From Scedosporium boydii (taxonomy: Eukaryota; Ascomycota; Sordariomycetes; Microascales; Microascaceae), in NCBI GenBank assembly GCA_002221725.1, contig NJFT01000083.1, positions 62,001-126,000 of the forward strand: a stretch of DNA of 64,000 bases, written 5' to 3'. Within the stretch, counting starts at the first letter, position 1; the number at the start of each line of letters is the position of its first letter. This document shows, in pieces, positions 55,139-64,000 of this stretch. A model generated the notes under the pieces. The model was not told the DNA's origin. It ran no database searches and was given only the letters and a program-made list of their open reading frames with translations. The position numbers were made by a program, and so were the translations under genes.

Positions 55139-56414
55139 TCAATCATCCGCATGCTCCGGAGCAGCGGCGGCATCTACAGAGACTGCGGTAGTCTCACCAT
55201 TAGGGCCAGTCGTCTCAGGATCCTCTAATCGATCGTTTTTGCTCGGGGAGCTCTGGGCGGATGGCTGGAGTATGTAGCCGGGGCACCTTTCTACCAAGCC
55301 CTTGTAATATGCCACAAGCACGTCCGGATTAGGGACAATCTTCCAGTCAACCCTGTAGAGGAATTCGAGCTCGAGAAGCTTCAGTTCAGTAACGCGAATA
55401 CCGCCGACCTTGGCGTAAGTAGCGTTGTTCCAGAAGGAGTCCGATAACCCCTTGGCGGCAACGGTAGCTGCAGTAATAAGGAAGCGATGTACGGTAAGAG
55501 TGTTGATAGTGAACTCGGGATATAGCGCACATAGGCGGTCAATATAATATACCATGGATAGTAGCAACGGCGGCGATAAGGTCGCATGGTGAGCAAGACG
55601 GTTTAGGTAGTCCAGGACGGAGATGCCAGGCGCAGTCCTACACACGACGGGTGGTTAGTGAATGGCAAAAAAAGGGGAAGAAAAAGAGAAGAAAAAAAAA
55701 GAAGAGTTGGCACAAAATGACGACATGACGAGGAGTGGTAACATACCTAGAATGGAAGCGGGTTAAGCTGCCAGAGCGCAAGGCAAGGCCGTCATTCGTC
55801 TCGATCAACTCCGATAGCATGTGAGCTATTAAGATGACCATATCTCCCACGGGACAATTCTCGTATGCGAGCGGGAGCACTTTCGGCTCGGCTGGCAATG
55901 TTCTATGTCGCTGGGCCGGTCGAGCAGACTCTTGCGAACCTGCATTCTGAGAAGATTGTGCCCGGCCGTCCTGAGCAGTACTAGGTTCCGCCGCAGGGGA
56001 ATTGGGCCTCCTCTTGACGGACTGTGACTTCTTCGACGTAGTTTGCGCATCCACGTGCGACCGTTGGGCATTAGGCGTTCTGTGGACTGCCAGGACCTGG
56101 GGGTCGTCCGAACTGGAAGACTGTGTCGGCATGCTCCCACCGGATGGGGCGAGCCCGGAGGCGGGTCTGTCGCCGGCACCGCCTAGGGAGGGTTGCATAG
56201 TGGTCGGAGAAGACATCAGGGTCCTGGCCGTCGGAGAAATGGTTATTTTTTTAGGCGACTGCGACAGACCGGCGCTCTGCCGGCTAATACTGCGTGACGA
56301 GGAAGGGAGACTCGGCGACCCTTGGGGCGTTCTGGCGGGGACGTACTTGAAGGTCCGAGGAGAAACATTCTTGGAAGAGCTAGGGCTAGTAATTATCGGT
56401 GAAGTCGTCAACAT
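55139..56414 (-). CDS. preg: PHO80/PREG-type cyclin
   Basis: Two exons, 56414-55747 and 55637-55139, encode 388 residues. The 109-nt intron splices FHSR to TAPGISVLDYLNRLAHHATL. The N-terminal 170 residues are Ser/Pro/Thr-rich and probably disordered, with SP sites. The cyclin box spans about 185-325: DMVILIAHMLSELIETND, LLLSMVYYIDRLCALYPEF, TVHRFLITAATVAAKGLSDS, FWNNATYAKVGGIRVTELKL, LELEFLYRVDWKI. This WNN.YAKVGGI signature is that of PHO80-family cyclins. In Neurospora PREG pairs with the PHO85-type kinase PGOV to restrain the phosphate regulator NUC-1. The same role is inferred here, although other PCL-type cyclins share the box. Confidence 0.85.
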
Positions 56415-57848
56415 GATGTTGGAAAATCATTGTTTGGGGGCAGGCATGCAGAGGTGCGGGTGGTTGCGAGTGATAACTCCTCCAAGGTGGGGGATAGACC
56501 AAGCCTAGGAAGAGAGAAATATCGGGTGTCGATCTGGGAGCCCATATCAACCTGCGGAGGGCGATACCAGTGGCATAAGAAGACCACGAGACAACCAAGA
56601 AAACGAAAGTCAGTCACCACACGAATAGTAGCACTACCCCGGCAGAAGGATTGCTTTGAGTTTTCCAAATGGAACCGACCCCGTAGATTGGAAGCGAAGA
56701 TCGATGCTTTGACAGACGCTTGACCAGAACGCTCACCGAGCACAATGCAGCCCTCTGGAGAGGGAAAAAAAAAGAAAAAAAAAAAACTGGAACCTCGAGG
56801 ATATGTACAGGAGGTACGTACCTGGTACTAATTTACGTACGCGGAATCTGATTCGCTTATTTTTATTACACACAGCCAACCATGTCCAATTTGGGGAGGA
56901 ACAGTGCTCACCAGCACTCAACAGCGGGGCATTTTAGTCAGCAGGACAGGAGCGGGGAGCACTTGGGACCTTCCATCGCCCTTCCCGAGCCACTATCGAA
57001 CCAGTAAAAGTACTTGACAGAGGTCTGTTTTCAGTGTACTTGTACACATTACAAGTTTGTACCTCGAGCCAGCAAACTGATGCTGATGCGTGATCACGCC
57101 GTTTTGGGCAGGGGTGGATTTGGTCTGCTGCCACTGCAAGCTCTTCGATTTGCTCTGAATTGATTTGAGTGAATGAACTTTTTTCCAGCCACTGATAACA
57201 GCCTTGCTGCATTGGCTGGTTGGGCTTGACATCAACAAGAATGATCAATATTTTGATTTCTCGTCTACCGGCAGGAATCAACATAATTCGATGAATTTAA
57301 TCCTCCTTTTCGACAGCTTCAAGAAGGCTCTTCCCTAATTTTTATGACACCAAACCAGGTTTTTTTTACTCCTTGACGATCACTAGACCGCTGCTCCTAA
57401 ACTACGTAGTGGCTCCTCCTATCACCACAGATCCCCCCTAGCCACAATTATTGCATCACGATTTGCCCCCAGCATAGTTGTACTACATCCGGGAGGCGTC
57501 TTGTGTTTAGCCGTTCTCTTTCCGATCCGGGCATCCATCCCAAACCTACCTCATCTTGCCTACTTTGTTTTTTACAGGATATGTATAAGATTGCATCCGC
57601 CATTTTCTTCAGGAAACCCCGCATATAGAGAAAGGCAGCATCGTCGCGAGTCCACCACGTACGTCATCAGTTTTAGCGGAGTCATTTGGACCCTATCAAC
57701 CCCTAGAACCATATATCAATCGCGCAACCGAAGAGCTCGAAAATCGACAAGTTCGACCGTCTCTCCCCCACCTCGAGCATAATCCTTCCCTCGGTGACCT
57801 TATAGACCCCACCGAAGTCCGTACTTGCCGATTATCGAAACGTCGCTC
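56415..57848. promoter_or_regulatory. Divergent promoter region, PREG-like / VID28
   Basis: About 1.4 kb between divergent start codons. It contains an A-rich run (56760-56787) and GTAC-rich words near 56810-56840 and 57010-57065. Short open frames such as 57501-57782 are probably 5' UTR or chance. No further gene is seen. Confidence 0.45.
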
Positions 57849-60800
57849 ATGGGTGATCACGAGACGTCGATGCTGTTGGCACAGCTGCGCTCAGCATCAA
57901 CATATCCCGAGCAAACAGATGCCCTGCGGTTGCTCAAGAATGAAATTGTCGGGCACACCCAGAAGAAGGAACTATGGGTCGTAGCGGGCGTTCTCGAGCC
58001 CATCGTTCGAATCCTCTCGGCTTCGAATCCTCCCAGTAAGCTAAATGGAAACGACGCGAGGTTTGGAACCAATACCGCGAGGACGGCTACCGAAGAGGAA
58101 GAGGCGGTACGGCTCCAGGCAGTCCAGGCCTTGTCGACTATAGCCAGCGGTAAGTTTCTTCCCGGGATGGCCTAGCGACCCAAACCCAGGCCGCATATTC
58201 CACCTCTTGCCCTTGGTGAGGTTAGATCTCAGAGTGCTAACGGTGGTCATCGCTATTGCAGGAGGTCCACCCTTTCTCCCACCTCTCCACGCTACCGGCG
58301 CTATCTCCGCTATTCTAGCGACCCTGTCGCCTTTCACGAATTCACCCCACGTTGTATACGCCTCTCTCCGAGCTCTGAGTGTGATCGCCGACGCCGCGAC
58401 GGTGACCCCTCCAGGCTCGTCATTCGATCTTCAGGTCCTAGCCGACAGTCTCTTCATACCTACTCACATCCACTCCTTACAAGGCATACTTTTATCAACC
58501 TCGCTCGACAACGTAACCCAATCTCAAATTACCTTAGCAGCCAACTTGATCAGTCGACTATGCAGAGATGCCAATCACCGACTTGCGCTGTCCAAGGCCA
58601 ATGGCGTGTTAGATGCCCTCGCCACCCGTCTTGCCAGTTTTGTTGTCGCGGAGGGTCTTGTGATACCTGGGGCAGAGTGGGCGAGGAAGGGTGACGCTGA
58701 TGTGCTGGAGCATATTCCAGCCCCGGCACCGAGTCATGCCAAGATTGGCCCGATTCTCCATGCTCTTGCTACCATCATCTCGGATTCCCGGTACCGAGCG
58801 TTCATGCTCCTCACATCGCCTGCAATCCTTGCTGTCCTCCCGGTTACCCAGTTCATTCCAGCCCCGGCTGTGAGGGCCGCATGGCAGTCTACCGGGCTTT
58901 CCGGCGTTCCATCCAGCGAGTCTCTCGGCGCGATGGACTATCTCCTGCCACCCATGCCAATCCAACGAGGTGCTCGCCGGCCTCGGCGCAAGTCTGTGTC
59001 GGTCGAACCCCGGGAGCGGAAATCCGGATTAGTAACTTCAACACATGAGCACGTGCGGTCGGAGTCCTACGGACAGGTGGTGGAGTCTCAATCCAGCGAG
59101 GGCGAGGTTCCGGAGAGCCCTCTAATCCCATATTTAATCTATCTAAGTCGATCTAGTGATGACCTAGTGCGGCTGATGGCCATTGCGGTGTTGACACCCT
59201 TGGTCAAGGCAGACTTTGTTACCAAGCCCGGGAGAGAAACCATGATCGCCACATTAATTGTTCCTACACTAACCCAGCTTATTCGAGACCACTTGGAGAA
59301 ACAATGTACTAAGGACTCGAGGTTTGTGGTCGATGCTGCGACAAAGGAGACGTGGGAGATTTTAGAGCTCGCCCCGGTCCTTTTGGCGAGGCTCATTCTT
59401 GACCATGAAGTTCTCCAACAAGCGGCTTTTGATTGCAAGGCCATCGAGACCTTGTCGAAGTTACTTCAGGAAGCCTACAAGCCAGCCGTCTCGACGCAGC
59501 CTAAAATGTGGTCGCCAAATCCGGGTACCGGCATGGACATGGACGAGAGCCCGGCCGCTTGCAGGCTCGGACAGGCAGGCGGATTGCCCCTACTCATGCA
59601 CCGTATCAGGCTGCGCGAGAGTGCTTTAAAAGCCATTGCGTCTTCATTAGCCAAGGAAGATTATCGAAAAGCTTTCGTGGAGCTCGATACTGTTCCCTAC
59701 GTTATCGAGTCGCTCTCACAGTATCCGGGGAAGCCTCTTCAAGCCAAAGAGCGTCCTCGACGCCAAGAAAAATCGGAGGAGGATGCGCCCGTAATCCCGA
59801 AGCCCGGTTACGGAGAGAATCCTATCTCCGTGATTATTGGAGCTTGCCATGTTGTTCGCATGTTGTCACGGTCGGTGAGCATACTTAGGACGGCTCTTGT
59901 GGACTACGAGGTTTTCATCCCCATGCTCAAGTTCTTGCGACACCCGAACGTAGATGTACAGATCGCAGCAACGGCGGTGATGGCCAACCTTGTGACGGAT
60001 GTTAGTCCTATGCGAGAGGTGAGCTTTTTTTTTCTCTTCTTTTTTTCTAATACTGTATCCCCATTTTCCGTACAGCTGGTTATCTCTCCTTGTTATAGCA
60101 ATTGACTAATCGTCCGTGGCTTTAATAGGCTCTGCTCGATCAGGGTATCATGAGGATCCTCTGCGAGCATACACGTTCCTCGAATCCTTCGTTGCGCCTC
60201 AACGCACTCTGGGCTCTCAAACACCTCGTCTATGAGGTGGGTCCTTCTTTGAAGAAGGCAGTGGTTGAGGAGCTCACGACAGGCTTGCTAGTTCGTCTTA
60301 TCTGCGATGATACGGAAGATAATGCGCTTATTTCTTCTCGTGGCGCTGGAGACAGCCCGTCCTTTGGCAGTGAGGTTGGCGATATGGATGAAGATGTTGA
60401 TATGCAACAATCGGAAGAACCAAAGGGATTTGTCTTTGGCTCGACAACTACAGGGCCGCCGCAGGACACGGGCCGCGGACGGAGTAGGTACATGGAGGAT
60501 AAGCTTGCACGATACCGCGAGTCCGAGTTGGACCCTGTGCGAAAAGCGAGAAACGATGACCTCGCAATCCAGGAACAGGGCCTAGACCTTATTCGCAACC
60601 TCATCACGGGCACCCGCAACGAGGTCATCGGCCATAACACGCCCTCGGAGACCACGGAGATGGTCGACTTTATCTTCGCAGAGCTCGGGCAAGACCGCCT
60701 CTTCAGCATCCTCGAAGCCAAGCTGCGACCCAAGTATATCCGGCCATTCTCCCGACGCAACTCGGGACGGCGCGAGTCGGCGCACGAGTCGAAGGTGATA

Positions 60801-61148
60801 TACCCGCAGGCGAAGCTCATCGAGATCGTCATCTACGTGCTCGTGCACATCGCGGCGAGCGTGCCGCGACACAGGCAGCTCGTGATTGCGCAAACGAAGA
60901 TGCTCAAGCAGCTCAGCGCGCACTTTAACAACAAGGAGAAGGACGTACGGTCGGCGCTGTGCCAGTTGGTTACGAACCTTACGTGGCAGGACGACCAGGA
61001 TGACGCTACGGGGTGCAGCCAGAGGGCGCAGGAGCTGAAGAGGTTGGGGTTCCTGGCGAAGTTGGAGACGCTTCAAGATGATGATCCTGAGCTGGATGTT
61101 AGGGAGAGGGCGAAGGGGGCTCTATGGCAGATGAAGAGGCCTTATTGA
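57849..61148 (+). CDS. VID28: VID28/GID5 (ARMC8-like) subunit of the GID/CTLH ubiquitin ligase
   Basis: Three exons, 57849-58149, 58262-60018 and 60129-61148, encode 1025 residues. Introns of 112 and 110 nt are GT-AG. The protein is an all-helical armadillo array: LRLLKNEIVGHTQKKELWVV near the start, YLIYLSRSSDDLVRLMAIAV in the middle, and MLKFLRHPNVDVQIAATAVM. After intron 2 come RILCEHTRSSNPSLRLNALW, then ALKHLVYEVG. The C-terminal ARM block QEQGLDLIRNLITGT, AEVGQ-like EMVDFIFAELGQ and RSALCQLVTNLTWQ corresponds to the conserved part of yeast Vid28/Gid5 and human ARMC8. In yeast it holds the substrate receptor Gid4, targeting gluconeogenic enzymes after glucose return. An acidic, Ser-rich loop lies near 780-830. 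I chose the ATG giving MGDHETSMLL because no ATG precedes it in frame in the visible leader. Confidence 0.88.
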
Positions 61149-64000
61149 CACGAGGAGGAAGAAGAAGAGGTAGAAGACGATGGGGGGAGGGAGAGGGGAG
61201 ATAGCGGTTTGTGGTTGTAGACAGCGGGTCGCTCTCATTTCATTCTTCATGCCATCGGTCCAACATGATGGTAGCTCGTGTACAATAAATAATGTGTATA
61301 CAGGGTCGGAGGAGGAAGTTGTTTTACAAGCATATATAAACAGGATGACGCTGTGGTGCTTGGGCACATTGCCGGACAGCACAGAAACTTAAGTATCTAC
61401 CACGATCTATGTGTGTATTGATGAAGAATACGATTGTTTGTCCAGAATCATGGAGGAATCGACCCGTTCGGCCTGACAGAGCTCGCTTCTCCGGATTCGG
61501 ATTCTGCGAAGGTGGGCTGCTGGCGGTCGAGCGCCTTCATTCACACGAGAGGTCTGACCATGAAAAGGTACGCCGGCCCTGACGCCACGCAGCTATATGC
61601 AACGGCCCGGAGTATTCCCAAGATATCACCCACCAGAGAACGACTCGGTTACTTCAGGGACTAACTTAATGACTAAGGAACGGAGCCGAACGCGAATGAG
61701 TCGGAGGGACAAGGCGGAGGTAAGAAATCTGCTGCGGAGAGCGGAATGTAGCCGCGAGAGAGACTATCGAAAGGTTGTATCGGTATTCCCGTGGAGTTGG
61801 CGTATGATATGGTTTCTTCCAGTCGGTGTCAGGGCAAGACTCGGTGTGCATCTAGAGGTTAGCATAAGGGACCGAGCCAAACTCTTTTGCTGTGAACGGA
61901 CCCCGCCTTATGCCTCTTCCGGGATGGCTGGTATTGTTTCGTGCCACTTCTATTATTGAAATGATCTTATCTGTCCGTGATGGCCTTTCGGCCGTCGGTG
62001 TAGTTCGATTTCGAACTAGTCTGATAGGAGCTAACGTTTATTCCTTCGTAGGTTGATGCCCTTGGACATGCTGAGGCTCGGAGAACCACGGCGATTGAGG
62101 GAGTGTGTCTTCGGTGCCGCCCGAGGAGGAACGGGACTCACCAATGGTCCGTGAGCGGATGATGAAAGCATCAATTTAGTTTTGGACTCAGTAGGTTGGA
62201 TGATGGCTCGTCCACGGACTCAATACCAGGGCGAGAAGACGTGGTATTCCAACGCCGTGTGAGGTTACGTATTTTCCCACAACGAATATACTCGCAATCA
62301 GGATGGTGAACTTGAAAGCGTCTCGCTCTGCTTGGTCCCGAGGAAAGGAGAGTGCCACCTACGTAGTACGAGTGTAGCGAGTCGTCTATCGGAACGTACT
62401 CCGTAGGACCCATATGGCGAGAGATGGGATCACTTTGCTATTATATTAGATATCATGGTGATACATTTTACGACACCCAATGATCAACTGGCTACCAAGA
62501 TCACGGAGCCGGCCATGATGTTCCTCCCTGATCAAGACGATACAGGATGGGTATCTGCCCCTGTGTCCGACAGAATAAGCAATGCCCCCCTATTTCCCCT
62601 CTGTTCTTGGGAGATCTGTATAACCTTCCTAGTAGTAAAACGAATCTAGAAAAGCAAAAACAATCTCAGCGGCAGGGGAGAGTTGGGTGGCGTGTGTCTC
62701 AGGCTGTAGAATGCGTGGAAAGAATGTCTTGAGGCGTGGTGTTCGGCTTGTTCAGAGAGGGATCTGATACTAAACTGCGCCGAATGAGCCTGCTAGCGAC
62801 CTGGAAGATGTAGGTCTAGGGTCCACCTGGAGAGCTGAAGAAGAGCGGGTGAGTATGGGGACATTGATTTCATTCCTCGCGATCTGCCAAGTTAGACATC
62901 AACATAGAAAGCTCTGCCCACAATCACACAACTGCTTCGCCAACTCTGTTAGAGGTCCGGTTAGCTTAAATGTGATAGACTGATAGCTGACCTGGACAGC
63001 TCCCTCACGCCACATAGCTCCCGCCTAACAGACAGACCGCCGGACAACGGGGGGCCATCCAGGTCTTCACGCTATTTGCAAGTAGGACATCGTTTCATAG
63101 ACGCCTCCACTCGCCGTCCCCCTACGCCAAGTTCCAGCCATGCCTCCGGATGCCTACTTCGCAGTAGCCAAAGGATATATGCTCCAGTATCGGCAACATA
63201 TATTCCAGCGTAGGTAAGTGGTGCGGATGTATGGGATGCCCGAGGGGCAATGGTGACACCCACTTGAATCTCCATGCCCCTTCTGACCTCCCTGTCCCAT
63301 ATATCTAGAAGTATACATACTCAAATGCATGTGCCTACCCACGCACTCCGGGGTTCATTACCCCGAGGAGAATATTGCCAGGGGCTAGACGAGATGTGCA
63401 TCTCTTCCCGAAGTAAACTACTGTACGGAAAACTGCATGGAAGACGGCCCCAGGCGGGCGGGCGGGCAAGATATAACATTGGAATTTGGAAGTGACGATG
63501 GAAACAAGCATGATCAACCACCCACACGCCCCTCCGGGGCGGCAGAGGTCAGGCAACGTTACTACTCGTGTGCTGGCTACTTGCCGAAGGAGAAAACTGG
63601 AAGATTAGATTGCTCGAGCCGTCTCGAGACGGAAAGCCGGGCCAGGACCGGGCCAGAGAAGGGGGGGTTCGGAGAATGTTAAACATCATGCAGTCTTGGA
63701 AGTGTTGGAACGGTCCTTTTTCTCTTCCAATATCGATATTATACATATACTAATATCAGGGGGGCTTTTGGGGGAGCCGGGTGGCCGGGAAAGATGCCAA
63801 GGCAAGCATTCATGGGAATGGGGATCTGTATTTTTTCGACTTCTTCTTACAGTCAATGTCCGAAGTATTGCTGATGAGCTTGGTGGCCTCTTGTTTATCC
63901 GATTGGCGAGGCGGTTCAAAACGGTGGTGGCTGGAGGGAAGATGGAGGAAGGGTAAAATGGCCGATTGGGTGGCGTGCGGTGATGCGGGAAGATTTGGGG
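61149..64000. other. Region without a recognised gene at the right edge
   Basis: 2.85 kb with the VID28 3' flank (purine-rich GAGGAAGAAGAAGAGG just after the stop). Open frames up to 120 codons on both strands lack recognisable motifs. One TACTCCGTA word lies at 62397. No transposon, tRNA or domain was recognised. Confidence 0.5.

Noticed and set aside
61180..61959. Several short frames after VID28
   Set aside because: None exceeds 120 codons or shows a motif. They overlap each other on both strands.

Overview
This window is nuclear DNA of a filamentous ascomycete (Pezizomycotina, most likely a Sordariomycete). The genes have short introns of about 50-160 nt with GTRNGT-type donors and CTAAC-type branch sites. 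They are packed on both strands with short spacers, and their products (LTE1, SEC18, RIX7, GLT1, a PREG-type cyclin, VID28/GID5, APC15) read as full-length filamentous-fungal orthologues. The species cannot be named from the sequence alone. I rebuilt every spliced model by reading donors, acceptors and frames by eye.

Layout. 1-5160: 5' part of LTE1 (minus strand, running off the left edge). 5161-12083: about 7 kb without a supportable gene, rich in the palindrome TACTTCGTA/TACGAAGTA, with a decayed LINE remnant near 11.1-11.5 kb. 12084-17243: a seven-exon NLR-like gene (alpha/beta hydrolase, NACHT, WD40-like propellers). 17.6-20.5 kb: a block of nested inverted repeats, microsatellites and two degenerate copies of the SEC18 3' end, followed by intact SEC18 on the opposite strand. 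24.3-43.7 kb: a dense housekeeping stretch with RRP42, a calycin-like protein, a LENG1/CIR-N-type protein, RIX7, cytochrome c, a small mitochondrial membrane protein, VPS20, a fructosamine-3-kinase and the large GLT1. 43.7-48.7 kb: 5 kb without a recognisable gene, containing a 104-nt pure-pyrimidine tract. 48.7-61.1 kb: APC15/MND2, BET1, CHZ1, EMC10, a PHO80/PREG cyclin and VID28/GID5. 61.1-64 kb: nothing recognised.

The genes do not form one pathway. Themes are membrane traffic (SEC18, BET1, VPS20, EMC10), RNA and ribosome biology (RRP42, RIX7, LENG1-like), cell cycle and protein turnover (LTE1, APC15, GID5, PREG), chromatin (CHZ1), respiration (cytochrome c) and nitrogen assimilation (GLT1). 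Several pairs are divergent with 0.4-1.4 kb between start codons: LENG1-like/RIX7, cytochrome c/32595 gene, CHZ1/EMC10 and PREG/GID5.

The points most worth a second look are the inverted partial copies of SEC18 in the repeat block, the strong enrichment of a 9-bp palindrome in intergenic DNA, the NLR-like gene beside that block, a RIX7 whose first AAA domain has lost its Walker B aspartate, and several very small exons (8, 10, 11 and 13 nt).
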